Of a DNA stretch of 64,000 bases, positions 33,276 to 45,310 are shown piece by piece. Both the position numbers and the translations under genes were made by a program. The notes under the pieces were generated by a model that was not told where the DNA came from, did not search any database, and saw nothing but the letters and a program-made list of their open reading frames with translations. Origin of the DNA: Gordius sp. MW1 (Eukaryota > Nematomorpha > Gordioida > Gordea > Gordiidae); the NCBI GenBank assembly GCA_964036665.1, contig OZ038532.1:124001-188000 (forward strand), read 5' to 3'. Position 1 is the first letter of the stretch. Each line of letters begins with the position of its first letter.

Positions 33276-33990
33276 AAACATGATATTTTTTAATTTAACG
33301 GTTTTTGCATTGAAAAATATTGCTGTTTCGACTCGCTGCTCGAGCATTTTTATATGCTCTTGTTCTGCCTAGTGCACCGAACAGCGAGCACAGATTGTGC
33401 TAAAGCGCTTTTAAACACCTCAGTGTTGTGCTCGAGCAAAGCACTTAGTGAGCATTGCTCACGCGAGCAATTTAACAATTCCACCATTATACTTATAATT
33501 GTAATAGAAATAAAAATAAACCGTAGTATCATATCGAACAGAGTTGATCTAAATAGAAATTACTTCCATTTCTCGTTTTAAAAGAAGCACTTAACATCGG
33601 GAATAATAGGACCCTCCATAACTATTTGTTAAATTTAATTAACTTTACCAATTATATTTGCCAGATTCCTAGTCTATAGAAATTTATTTTTAAGATGATA
33701 TATAATTTATTATATGCTTTTAAATTAGAACGTAGGATAAATCATACTATGGGCTAATGGCATTTTTAAAAACTGCAGAAATAGGCGAATTTTGAGAATC
33801 AAATAAAAACTATTTGAAAAATTAATTTTTTATTTTACCCCTTTGCACAGGAGCATCTAGAAAGGGTGGGTTGGCAGTTGCCCCACCCCTAATTCAAAAA
33901 AATGTTTAATTTTAAAATCATTCTGACACCAACTAAATAATAGTTAAAGATATGGTAAAGAAATGGGAAAAATGTTGGCCCTTTTAATCA

Positions 33991-35147
33991 AATCTGTGGA
34001 GTCTATCGAAAAAATATCCGTTCAAAAATATTTTTCCCCTAAAGCTGTCACACATAGTGGTCAGCTCCTTCAAGTAGTTCCTGCACTGACACCAGCTTCG
34101 CTTTAGCTCGTACCTTCTCAAGTCCATATCTATTTTATTAGGCCTCCCTCTCTTTCGCTTACCTTCGACTTGCACTACGATATGCCAGGTGACTTCTCTC
34201 CCGTCTCTCCAAATGGCCATACCATCTCAATCTTCTTACCACTAAGTTTATCTGAATACTAAATTTAGGTCTTAATTCCTTATATGGTCCTTTTTGCTTA
34301 TTCCCAAGATCCATCTTAAAATTCACATCTCAATTGTAGCTAAGCTTTGCTCTTCTTTTGCCTTAATTGCCCAGGTTTCCGCTCCATACAATACCGTGAG
34401 TACAATAATGGTGTTATATAACCGTCCTTTCAATTTAAGTGGTATGTGTTTGTCACATAGTACACCACTCAACTCCCTGAATTTTAGCCAGCCTGCGTTT
34501 ATTCTTGCCCCTAATTTTATTTTCCACACCCACATTAAATTGTACCCCAGAACCAAGATATTTGAATTCCTTCCTTCTGTTTAAACACCAGTCGATTTGC
34601 AGGTGTGTTTCTTTGTATTTATTTCCTCCAAGATACATATTAAGGGTTTGTCTCGGTTGACCCTAAGACCTTTGCTTTCAATTTGCTCCATCCACACTTT
34701 TACCTGCTCTGCTATACACATTTGAGCCTGCGCACAGGACGGTATCATCCGCAAAGAGCATTGCCCACGGTGATACGCGCTTCAGGTCAGGTCCTTCGTT
34801 ATCGAATCCATTATTGTTATGAAGAGCAATAGACTTAGGGCCGATCCTTGATGCACACGACATTTAGACTGAATCCCTTTGATGTCCCAACTTAGGTTTT
34901 TGCATTTTTATGTCGGGTACACCATTGGAACTGTTGCTATTTCATATCAACTGCCTTGGCACTTCATCGAAAGCTTTCTAAAGATCGATAAAACACATAT
35001 GAAGATCCTTTTGTTTTTCCTTATATAATTCCATAAGTCCTAAGAACATGTATTGCATCTGAAGTTGACTTTTCCATGCATGAATTCAAATTGTCAGTAA
35101 TCTATTGTTTTTCGATGTCTAGCTTCTCCTTCATTATGTGACTCGTT
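33991..35147 (-). pseudogene. Decayed RTE-type retrotransposon, minus strand (unit B)
   Basis: This duplicates 17262-18370, with the same motifs (PWAMLFADDTVLCAGSN, YLGSGVQFNVGVENKI, KRKRGRPNKIDMDLRRYELK). A 4-base difference near 34048 changes the frame at the C-terminal end, showing neutral drift since duplication. Confidence 0.7.
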
Positions 35148-35166
35148 AACTATCCCCCGATAGTTA

Positions 35167-35406
35167 TTGCATTCTTGTACATCTCCCTTCTGGCTTATAA
35201 TAGGTTTTTGTTTAAACGCGTTTGTACTAATTGCATGGCTACTTTATCGGGAAGAAGAAAAGGATTTTCTTATTAAACTTTACCCGAGCAATCCTTTTAC
35301 TCGCGAATCAAAAATACAAAGAGTCAAGAAATCCTACCTATCTATGCAACATGTAAAACCAGGTGACATATTCAAAAACAACATTGAAAAGATGCAAAAC
35401 TTTTAA
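35167..35406 (+). other. 79-codon open frame of unknown origin (unit B)
   Basis: This is an identical copy of 18391-18630. No function is recognised, and identity here is explained by the recent duplication, not by selection. Confidence 0.15.
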
Positions 35407-35414
35407 TAAGTGAT

Positions 35415-36796
35415 TATAATAATGTTTAATAAATTAATTATCAGTATAGAGAATAAAAGATAATAACATAGTTATAAATACTCATTTCATCATATGTTTA
35501 AATATTAAAATCAGCGCAATGATTATAAAAGGATTTTGTTTCAGAAAATTTTAAATATAGTGGTGCGGAAATAAGAAAAAAATTTGAATTTCGAGACGAG
35601 ACAAGATTCTAAAAAACTGACCCAATATCGAGACGAGAATTTACATGTCGAAAGGAAACGAAACGAGATTTTTTCGACGAGATCTCGGGTTAAATTATTT
35701 TATAGATCATAGAGTTTTAGTAAATTTGATTGTGTAATTTTATTTCTTATGATTCACATTTAGGTATTAAATAAAAATCAATATGTTGGAATATATTTAA
35801 TATAAAAAAACAAGAATAAATATTATATATTTTTGCAAAAAAATCCAAATTTTGTTAATTTGTGTTCATTTACCTACGTATGAGCGGCCCTTAAGATCTG
35901 TGAATAATTTAATTTTATCACATATTTGTATCCATAGCGTAATTATATATTTCGAAATCTACTTATTTAAAATGGAAAGTTTCATCCATAAGAATAAATG
36001 ATAAAGACAAATGAATACGGGTTAAATCAAATTTGATAAACATGAGCAAAAAAACTTCTATATGAATGTCAACCGTTTGCCAGTTGATTTTTTGTATAGC
36101 TGTGAAATTTGTATTTTATTAATATATGCTCCTCTTTTATCCTAATATTGGCACTCGCAAAAATGCTAATGTAAGTTCAAATAGGCATGTTAAACGTTTA
36201 AACAAATTCACCTTTTTATGCTAAAATTTGTCTCGGATTATTATCTTGAAGTTGAGATAGACCTTTAGAAAAATAATTAAATTTAGATTTCTTTCATTTT
36301 AAAACACCCACTAAGGGTGGAAAATTTTTATAAATAGTATAAGAAATAGTCCACTTAAAAAAGTCGCAAATTAATAAAGGTAATAAATTATTTCTATCAG
36401 CGTAATCCTAACAACAAGAGCCCTATTGAGCTTTTTCATAAAACTAGAAAAGAATTTTGTCAATGGGGGGGGGGGACCCTTGTCAACGCCAGTGCTAGCG
36501 TCAATTAAATGTAAACCTATCTAAGTTTAGCTGGAAAAGGTCACGACAATACATATTTATATCAATCCTTTATCAAAAAGAGGAACCTAGGCGACTAAAG
36601 AGGCAAACGACGAGGTAGTAAAAAGTAGAAAGTTTTCAACTCGAAATAGACCGGAAGAGACAATTTCCCGAATTTAGGTGGAATCGTAAATAAAACATAG
36701 AGATATAAAATGAAATATTTGAAAATAAATTCGATAAAACCAAAAGAAACGTTAATTTTATAAATATTATAGGTATCATTTAATCAATTAACTTAC
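35415..36796. other. 3'-flanking or intron DNA of the ABCA gene (unit B)
   Basis: This duplicates 18640-20022. The last coding exon of the ABCA gene, the stop codon and the poly(A) signal should be here, but I could not identify them. Confidence 0.3.
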
Positions 36797-36944
36797 TAGA
36801 ATATATGAGGAGTTCACCATAAGGAATTTGCTTAAAGGGTAAAATCCTGTAATTCTTTGAGCCAATAAGTCATGGATCTTGTTAAGAAACTTGTTCTGTG
36901 ACTTCGCATTCAATTTTATAAACAGCCTATACCCAAATTCATAA
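36797..36944 (-). CDS. ABCA gene, C-terminal regulatory-domain exon (unit B)
   Basis: This is identical in structure to 20023-20170, with FGYRLFIKLNAKSQNKFLNK. Phase 2 in and phase 0 out fit the donor at 39395 across an intron of 2.45 kb that now contains a Helitron. It is the most 3' exon I can place in the gene that is continuous with the 5' half. Confidence 0.72.
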
Positions 36945-37273
36945 CTACAAACAATTAAAAATATATTTTGTATTTAAATTGAAATGTGTATGTATATTTA
37001 GAATGAAATAAAAAAATGGAAATAAGAAAGTATACTTATTAAATTATAGGTGTAACGTGATTTAATTGTAAAAATTTTATTTTGTTAAATAAAAGGTACA
37101 CCTTTAATAAATTTAAGGTGTTGTTGCAAGGCATAAAAATTTTGAAAACCTTTTTTTAACTTCTTTGACAATAAAAATTGCAACTTTGGAGGCCGTTTAT
37201 TTTGCAATTTTTATATTTTATGACTGCTCCATTCCATAAAATTTAAACGACAGACATTTAAGTTTATAAAATA

Positions 37274-38850
37274 CTAGCTGTGCCCGGCCAAGCGTTGCTT
37301 TGGCTCAGTCCGTAAGTGGTTAATTAAGTATAAGCTATTAATAAGACTTATCTAAAATGGGGTCATATATGAAATAATTTATAATGTGAAAGGTCCGAAT
37401 GATTTTATGAACCCACTATTTTTAGTATATATTTATATAATAAGACAAACCAAATGCAAATTCTGTTTTAGTCATCAAATCCGACTAAAATTAAATGTAT
37501 TTGAAAAAATTGCTTATTAATGCTGTTACTTATTATACAATAATACCATTATTTTATTTTTCTAGTTGGCTGATTTATTTGAAATACAATTTTCTTTAAT
37601 ATAATAAAATAATTAATTGAAGGATGGATAATTATTAAAAATATGCTTCTATGATCGACCACGTGATAATAATGACAAAAACTGCATAATTTAAATTTTA
37701 TTTATTTAATTTAAATAGTCTGTTAAACCCCAATAATTTTAACCGTATACTGTAACATTTTTATTATACTTTTAAATATCTAATTCAAGAAAACTTCAGC
37801 TTTGTATGTATGACGTCATTATTGTATATGCCGCTAAAAATGAAACTGGACGGGAAATGTCAGATATTTTTAAAACAAAAAGGTATTTTAGGAATCTGAA
37901 AAAGCTATTTTACCCCAGGCCTATCTGGGCATCTACGGCTAAATTTTCGCTCGAATCGGATCTGAAGTTTCAGAATTTAGCCCTATTTAAAACCAAAAGG
38001 CCGAGAAATGTCCGATATTTTTAAAACTAAAAGGAATTTTAGCAATCTGAAAAAGCTATTTTACACCTGGCCGCCCTGAGAACCTACGGGTAATGTTTCG
38101 CGCGAATCGGGCCGGTAGTTTCAGAATTTATTCTCATTTAAATATCTCATTTAATAAAAATTAATGATAGATAAATAATGACATTTATATATTAATAGCA
38201 TTTACTCAGAATAATCAACGTTGGACTATTTTATATTACATTTAAATTATATATACTTTCATCTTTCTCATTTAAAATATCTCATTTAATGATAATGAGA
38301 AAAATTCATCTTCTTCACCTATATATTTTCTCAAATAATCTATAATTTTATTTATTTCAGGTTAATTCATTAATTTTATGTTGTCACCGTTAAGAAAAGA
38401 TGACGTTTAAGAAATTTAATTCATAAATTTTATGTTGTCTTGTCACCGTTAAGAAAAGATGACGTTTAAGAAATTTAATTCATAAATTTTATATTGTAAC
38501 CGTTAAGGAAAGATGACGTTTAAGAAATTTAATTTATAAATTTTATGTTGTCAAGAAAAGATTACGTTTTACTACAAACTACTTTAAGTGATACACTTTT
38601 ACTACAGAACTGTCTGTATATTCAAATTTTCGACGAACGCGAGGAGGTGCGTTTGATTGACATTTTATTGAACGTCAAAACGCATAAAACCCAATATCTC
38701 GAAAATTAAAAGGAATTTAAGGATTCTACAAAAGCTATTTTACCCCTGACCTCCCTGGGAACCTACTGGTAAAGTTTCGCGCGAATCGGGCCGGTAGTTT
38801 CAGAGATTAGCCCTTACATACATACATACACTTTACTTTATATATATAGA
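37274..38850 (-). mobile_element. Non-autonomous Helitron, 1577 bp, inserted in unit B only
   Basis: On the minus strand the element starts TCTATATATATAAAG and ends in a hairpin-like GCCAAAGCAACGCTTGGC followed by CTAG. The host bases are A before TC and T after CTAG, as Helitrons require. Unit A has the intact empty site (between 20499 and 20500) with no target duplication. No Rep/helicase coding is present. The interior has about three copies of a roughly 100-bp repeat (containing AAAGCTATTTTAC and CGCGAATCGGGCCGGTAG) and about four copies of a 60-bp repeat (ACCGTTAAGAAAAGATGACG) near 38380-38570. Confidence 0.9.
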
Positions 38851-39394
38851 TATAAATATATGAGGAGGATACTTTAATCGACTTATCCAAAATCTCAAAG
38901 GAACAAAGACTAATTGTTTAGCTGAGTTAAATAATAAATAAGATAAGAAACATTATTAACAATTTAAGGTTTTATCACCTCCTGATAAAATTTAGAGCTC
39001 AATAAAATGCCATATAACAGGTAAAATATTATTCGACAATCATTCTATAAGCGCGTCTCTTTTAACCAACAAAATTGAACCAAATAAGTCTTAATCTTTC
39101 TTTTAGAAATATTGTAGATTTTAAAGGGACCCGGAATTAAAAATTATGGAAATGTCAGCCTTAGGCAATTTTAATATAGAATCTTTATTTTAATTTTATC
39201 GTCAAAATAAAAAATATTTTAATTGATTAAACACCGTCTCTCTACTCTAATGCCATACTCTTTAATTAAAGCTGCACTTAAAAGTGCGAAGGCTGGGGCT
39301 TAAATGCCTAACAAATATTATGATATACACAGGGGGGTAAATAAGGGAAAATACATGTAGAGATGTAATTTTTAATTCGGATTATGGCGAATAC

Positions 39395-39572
39395 CTTGAT
39401 AGTAATTCTTTGTGCAATCCATTATATTTAAGTTGTCCATTAACTAACACTGCAATTTCGGAACATATCTCATAGCTTTCCAAACTACTAGTAAATATTA
39501 ACACAATATGATCTTGATTGATCTTCTGAAAAATATAATCTCGTAAGACATTTCGTATATTTCCGTTTAAAC
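39395..39572 (-). CDS. ABCA gene, NBD2 D-loop/H-loop exon (unit B)
   Basis: This is the same exon as 21045-21222. The switch histidine is replaced by serine (FTSSLESYEIC) and the D-loop aspartate is absent. The splice sites are conserved (ATATAG|GT; AAG|GTATT). A single-base deletion relative to unit A lies just outside the exon. Confidence 0.75.
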
Positions 39573-39817
39573 CTATATAATATCATTATAATAGTTTAAA
39601 TAATTGGGCAAATATGGTAAATATGTCAAATTGGTTGGAAAATAAATCATAATGGTCGATTATTTGTTTAACGACAAAGATTTTAATTTTTTATGCATAT
39701 TAGACACTTTGAAAATTTTAAATATTCAAACATCTTTTAAAAACATAATACTAAACAATAATTTAGTAATAATAATATTACTAAAAGTTATATACACAAA
39801 AAATAATAATTGCAAAC

Positions 39818-39962
39818 CTTCAAAAGGGTCTTCCAATAGAACTATCCTATAATTGCTCATGAGTGTTAGAGCGATACACACTTTTCTACGAGTTTCGTTG
39901 GTACAATGATGTATCCATGTATCTTCCACAATCTCAAAATCCTTCAAGTATTTTTCTACCTG
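39818..39962 (-). CDS. ABCA gene, NBD2 signature/Walker B exon (unit B)
   Basis: This is the same exon as 21324-21468, with HHCTNETRRKV at the signature and RIVLLEDPFEG at Walker B, neither matching the catalytic consensus. The downstream intron is 144 bp longer than in unit A. Confidence 0.78.
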
Positions 39963-40498
39963 CTAAAAAATTGTTAACATGCATAAACCCAGCAGGATAC
40001 TATTATTAATTTACTATATTTAAACTCCTAACGATTTAGTTTTTGTAAGGATTAAAATTAATTCTGACTTTTAATCTTTTAAATACAACGATGTTAACGT
40101 CTTGTTTATTTCAACTTTCACTTTTTAATTAAAGAGACGTAGTTACTTATGATTGACATTGTCAGTTATCAATGCTAAAATAGTCTTGGTAAAACTAATC
40201 TTGGGTAGGAGTTTTTAAATTCAATTTCCTTTATTTTAACATGCGTTGCTTATATTATTTCGTTATTTAACATTCAAAATTGCTTTAAGTCTGCAACTTA
40301 ACTACGCACATAAATTTATAAAAATTTAAACTAAATTTCTGGAATATTTGAAATTGGTTTACCTAGCGTGTATATTCAAAAATTTAAAGTACAAGTTAAA
40401 ACCTCTTGTAGTCAACACAAACAATATTTAGGATTACTCAAAGTTTTGTACAGAAATCCAGCTATCCTGGTGTAAAATGAATTAAGTTATTAATTTTG

Positions 40499-40530
40499 GG
40501 GATTTGAACTATTAATTAAATAAAGGTAAT

Positions 40531-40534
<4 letters not shown>
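40499..40534 (-). repeat. 36-bp target-site duplication, poly(A) side of RLE copy B
   Basis: This matches 42700-42735 exactly and matches the duplications around copy A, so copies A and B are one insertion that was duplicated with its surroundings. Confidence 0.9.
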
Positions 40535-40567
<33 letters not shown>

Positions 40568-42699
40568 AATTGACATGCTTTATTAAAAAAAAGTATTAAA
40601 TATAAAGTGGATTTAATACAAAGATACAAGAACGAAAATATTTATAAAAAGAATGATTAAAACACATTATCCGTTTTTTCATCTTTAAGAATGGGCATTG
40701 AATCCATCAAAGAATAAAAATTGGATTTAGCAATCGCAATGGCAATTGATTGTCTTAGTAAGAAACTATTCGATATTTTAGAAGGGGGCGAGCGTTTATT
40801 GAGTTCTTTAAAAAAATTTAATGCGCTCTTTCCGAACGTCCCTGAGCACGACGAGACGATAGGAATAAAAACGGAGGATTCCGATAAAGCTGAGTATTTT
40901 AAGGATTTGCGATGCTCTGCCGATCCTAGGGGGTCGTGAGTATCGTTGGAGAGGGCAAACAGGTCAATACAGGTGTAGTCCCATTTTAAAAAAAGGCCTT
41001 TGTCCCATGGGATAAGTGATGAACCGTCAGGACGCATCCGCCCTTCGAGAGAGGGATCTGACGGTTCAAGGATGGAAGGAACTTTTGCCCGTTAGAGGGC
41101 AGCTTGAAGCAGTGTATTTATTTTTTGGTGCCTACTATACCGGCTTTTGTTAAATTTACAATGCAGAGGGTGACGCGCTTCCTCATCTACAAGTGAATTA
41201 CAAAGCCGGCAGGGGTATGGGGACGTGTATTTACAGCCCAAGCGGAGGGCTATGTTGAAGGACAGGGTAGGATTCTCTAAAAACATTCCCGAAAACTTAC
41301 TAGGGTAAGCTTCAAGCCATTCATGACCAGATTGGTCGAAAGCCAATGACCTAAGATTGCAATGCTGTTTGGCGTCGCATGTCGAGAGAAGGTAAGCAAC
41401 GGACCGCGACACCAAACTTGCATCCAAATCTTTTTGGGCATATGATTGTGGAATGTCAACTCCTAAATTGACATTCTCATTCCATAGAGATAAGGCTTGA
41501 TTGATAGAGGGGTTGAGTGAGAAAGGGACAAGGTCGTTAATAGATTGTTTAAAAGAAAGGGAGGAGGAAATAAAGGCGGCTAAGGAAATCGCGGTAGGGG
41601 AACGAATACCTAGACCGCCAGATTTTGTGGGAAGAGTGGCTTGAAGCCAAGTATTCGTGTTAAAAGAAATATTTAAAATTAATTCAAGTGTGGATTTAAA
41701 AAAGTGTTCATAATTGTGTAAGACATCTTTAAATAAAAAAGCTTGCGTGGAGCGGAAGCAGAATAAAATTTTGCTAATGTTGTAATAATTTTTTATAATG
41801 TAAAAGGAATGATGAGAGGGCATAGATTTAAAAATGTCTAATTTGGTTTTTAGAGAAGAAAGGTTTTTGTCTAAAAAATTTTTGAGGCACTCAGGGCCCC
41901 CGATAGGTGCGCCTAAAACATACATATTGTCTTTATTAATTTTAGCAAAGTCAAAAAACTTTGGGTGAATATTATCCAAGTCAGAATATATTTCACTTTT
42001 AGAGGCATTTAAACATAAGTTTAATGTGGGGAAAAAAGCATGTATTACATCTAGTGCTTGGACTAGGTTGTCAGGGGTGCCAACAAGAGTGGCGTCATCT
42101 AAATACCAGACATTGAGGGTGAGTTTACAATGTTTGTTAATTTCGTTAATTAGGTGATTTATAGCCAAGCAGAATAAAGGGGGGCCTAGGGGGTCACCTT
42201 GTTGGATCCCTTCTGCGGATTCAAGGAAGAATTCTCCAAATTTCAAAATCGAAGGACATCCGTAACTTGAAATGATGTAGTTGGTGTATTGGGGAAATAT
42301 CTTGATAAAATCGTTAATGAAGGCTGTGCGGCGAATGCTATTGAAAGCATTTTTAAAATCCAGTTTTATAAAGGAGTCACCCAGAGGGAGGTGTTCCAGG
42401 GCTAAGCGTGCGGCATGGGTAGCTATCTCGCACCCTCCTTTGACCCCAAAGCCTAGTTGATGCGGAATTAAAGTAGGGGACAATATGGGTTTAATCGCCG
42501 AACAAATTAATTTAGAAATAATTCTTCGAAAGACACCGCCGATAGCGATAGGCCTGGCTGAATTGTCGGCCTTTCTTATAGCTAAAAGCTTAGCTCCAAA
42601 GACTATGGGTGTTATTTCTTTAGGTATACTCCCATTGACTAAAAGGTTACAAAATTTGGTGAGTAAGTCTAGTAAGATGGAGGAGTTATTATTATCAAT
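40535..42699 (-). mobile_element. 5'-truncated RLE-type non-LTR retrotransposon, copy B (with premature stop)
   Basis: This is the same insertion as 22041-24191. The poly(T) run is longer (32 against 18). On the minus strand a Lys codon of copy A (22584-22586) is TAA here (41092-41094), which separates the RT region (41092-42699) from the PD-(D/E)xK endonuclease end (40657-41037). Copy 3 has Lys at this site, so the stop is a new mutation in copy B. The zinc-knuckle stays with the RT part. Confidence 0.88.
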
Positions 42700-42735
42700 G
42701 GGATTTGAACTATTAATTAAATAAAGGTAATAATT
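42700..42735 (-). repeat. 36-bp target-site duplication, 5' side of RLE copy B
   Basis: This is the exact partner of 40499-40534, at the truncated 5' end of the retrotransposon. Confidence 0.9.
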
Positions 42736-43025
42736 AGATTAGTAAAGCGATAGAATGGTAGAATTTGCATGTGTAATGCAACTAAACAAGTATAATGGGG
42801 AACTAAATTTAAACTTAGGTCGAATTTTGACTTGGCTCCTAAATTTCTCTGACTAAAAATAGACCTGATGAAATTAACACGATTACAATTGTTTGTTCGG
42901 GGCTTGCACTTATTATAAAAGTAAATAACGAAAATAAGTGAACCGTTTATAAATTGCCGTTATAACTATAAAATATAAAGAGCGCGTCGCTAATTAGGCT
43001 CCAGGTTGGGGAGCTATAAATTTAC

Positions 43026-43234
43026 CAGACGAGCATCTTCCAACCCCAGCATATGGGCATACGAGACAAGCGTTTCTCTGGGAGTTAAATACTTATTAAT
43101 TTGACTGGTTGGATAATAGCCAATAAATTTGAAACTACTACACCCTGACTTTCGAATATTATAACCATGCACATATACATCTCCTTTGAAATTTTTCACT
43201 TTTCCACTTAATAATTCATAGAAGATTCTGCAAT
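43026..43234 (-). CDS. ABCA gene, NBD2 post-Walker A/Q-loop exon (unit B)
   Basis: This is the same as 24518-24726. It encodes GDVYVHGYNI and GYYPTSQINKYLTPRE, with the Q-loop glutamine position altered. The following intron (39963-43025) carries RLE copy B in sense orientation. Confidence 0.8.
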
Positions 43235-43293
43235 CTAAAAAATTATCATATTTTGATACATATATAATGTTGTTGTTTATAAAAATTATATAC

Positions 43294-43688
43294 TTGAATT
43301 GGCCTTATTGAGGTCGAGAATTCCAAAACATTTTTTATTTTGGATTTGAATGTTAATATTTTTTAAAAAGGTAGTGGTTACATCTTTCATCCAAATTTTG
43401 AATTCCATTGAATTATTATCTTTCCTTAAGTTATCTGAATCTTGAAGTGGACATTTGGAATTTATTTCAGAATTTTTATTTTTTATATGTAAATGCTTTT
43501 TCATCAGACTTTTTAAAGCTGCAAACCTAGTTTTGATTTTTCCCCAATACAATTTATTTAATTGCCATAACTTCTTAACCCGTATTGCGATTTCAATGAC
43601 ACTATAGACTATTGCAAAGAATAAAAATGAATAGGATTGTCTGACAACTTCTTGAGATTCATCGTAAAACGCGTGTCTATATGAAACA
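43294..43688 (-). CDS. ABCA gene, last TMD2 helix to NBD2 Walker A exon (unit B)
   Basis: This is the same as 24786-25180: helix SYSFLFFAIVYSVIEIAI, charged linker, MKDVTTTFLKNINIQI and the degenerate P-loop CFGILDLNKANS. It is preceded by a 37-nt intron (43689-43725). Confidence 0.75.
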
Positions 43689-43725
43689 CTAGAATAGCTC
43701 TTTAAAAATATAATATTTAGGCTAC

Positions 43726-43956
43726 CTTGCAACTTTTGAAAAGTGATGTTTGTGCACTATAAGCAAACCCCTGAAAAAACTAAAAGGAGGAAATAATATT
43801 GTCAATGCACTCCATTTATGATAATATATTGGCAGTATATTTAATGTTAAGTCTGCTAGGACGCATGACACGGTGATCAGAACATTACATATGAATGAGG
43901 GGCGAATAAAATTTAATAAACGACATAGCAAGCCCATATAAGGAATATACGCTAAG
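43726..43956 (-). CDS. ABCA gene, TMD2 middle exon (unit B)
   Basis: This is the same as 25218-25448, with hydrophobic helices and ILFPPFSFFRGLL. Phase 2 to phase 2. The upstream intron is 51 nt (43957-44007). Confidence 0.78.
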
Positions 43957-44007
43957 CTATGTAAATAAAAGAGGTTTGATATAAAGTTTATTCAATATGT
44001 TTTATAC

Positions 44008-44265
44008 CTGAATGAAACAAAAAATAGTATGACAAATGGATCATATGCTTGCCCAATTATGGTCTGTAGTATAAAGGCTGATGCTAATAATGCTAATTGT
44101 ATAACAGAATTGCTTATTAAATGGGCAATCGTATAGCCAATGGCGTGATAAGGTTCAAGTCTTTCTAATACTTCGTAGGAAGAGCTACTTTTAATTAACC
44201 CATTTAAAATGTTTAAAGTTAAAAGTATGATTGCTATATGAGTTCCATAGGTAATCATTAGTCTC
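44008..44265 (-). CDS. ABCA gene, TMD2 first-helices exon (unit B)
   Basis: This is the same as 25500-25757, with helices THIAIILLTLNILNGLI and HLISNSVIQLALLASAFIL. Phase 2 to phase 2. Confidence 0.78.
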
Positions 44266-44374
44266 CTATTATAATGTAATTCACTCGATTTAGAATTTAA
44301 ATATTAACAGAATATAAAAATACTAATTTAAACATTATATTGGAATTATTTTGTTTAATTTTAAAAAAGATTAC

Positions 44375-45310
44375 CTTATATGTGACTTTTCGTTAAAGAT
44401 AGGATGATTTATTGTAAGAATGCCGTAATCAACCCCATTATATATATTTATCTCGTCTGTGTAATCAGAAACCTTTTTATTAGAGGTATACTTGTAATTC
44501 TCAGATGAAAGCAAAGTTTTATTAAAGGTGCTTGTCGATCGGGTTTTAAATTTAACGAGAGTTCTGTAATAGGATGTGTCGAATAAAGTTAGGAAGGATG
44601 CCATCCCAATTTTTAGTCTGTTATCATACCAAATTTTAACATAGTCAATATCGGCATGTGTAAGATGTTGCAAGTACTGCAAATGCTCTGTATTGGATAA
44701 CAGCAACTTTAGTGTCTCTCGTTTTTTTAAATTGGACAGAGCTTTACTTAAAATTTCTTGTATAACCAATGCACTTTTATATTTGTCTTGTAGTGATAAT
44801 GTGACATTTTGTGGATAAATTTTAGCGTAGCCTCCAATTATATCAAATCTATCGTTTGTATTCTTGATAAAATATTTACTTAATTTTTTAGTATCGACTG
44901 TAGTAATCAAATTGGACCAGGATTCGATAAATGCTTGAGAACCACGTTTTGCAAAACATTGATTTTGACCATCTTTATTAAGGCAAATACACTTAATCCT
45001 TTTACTAGGCAAAATTGAACGTTTACTACCTAATTTCTGATTAGGTTTCTCTGATTTATAACAAATTTGATCAAATAAGTCGCTACATTTAATGTTGGAC
45101 CCATAAGAGCTTATTTCGGAGTTGATAGATTGAAATAGGTGACATTTGCTATCGTATTTATGAGGTATGCGATATATGCACTCATTTAATTTCTTGATAT
45201 ATAAAGTATCAGGATACTTATAAAGTATTGACATAGTATTTTTTCCAAAAAACTCTTTGCTCTTTTTTGAAAGGTCTTTATCGATGGTTTTATTAAGGGA
45301 TTCTTTATTT
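44375..45310 (-). CDS. ABCA gene, extracellular domain 2 exon (unit B)
   Basis: This 936-bp open exon ends in YVKIWYDNRLKIGMASFLTL and DYGILTINHPIF. It keeps the family Ile at YGI that unit A has changed to Asn (44420 against 25912). Other differences from unit A are a Leu/Ser change and an Ile/Asn change near its start. It begins with one base completing the codon left by the donor at 46081, linking it to the 5' half. No clear TM7 precedes it. Confidence 0.85.

Noticed and set aside
38355..38580. CRISPR-like regular 60-bp repeats
   Set aside because: They are direct tandem copies without unique spacers, inside a eukaryotic Helitron.
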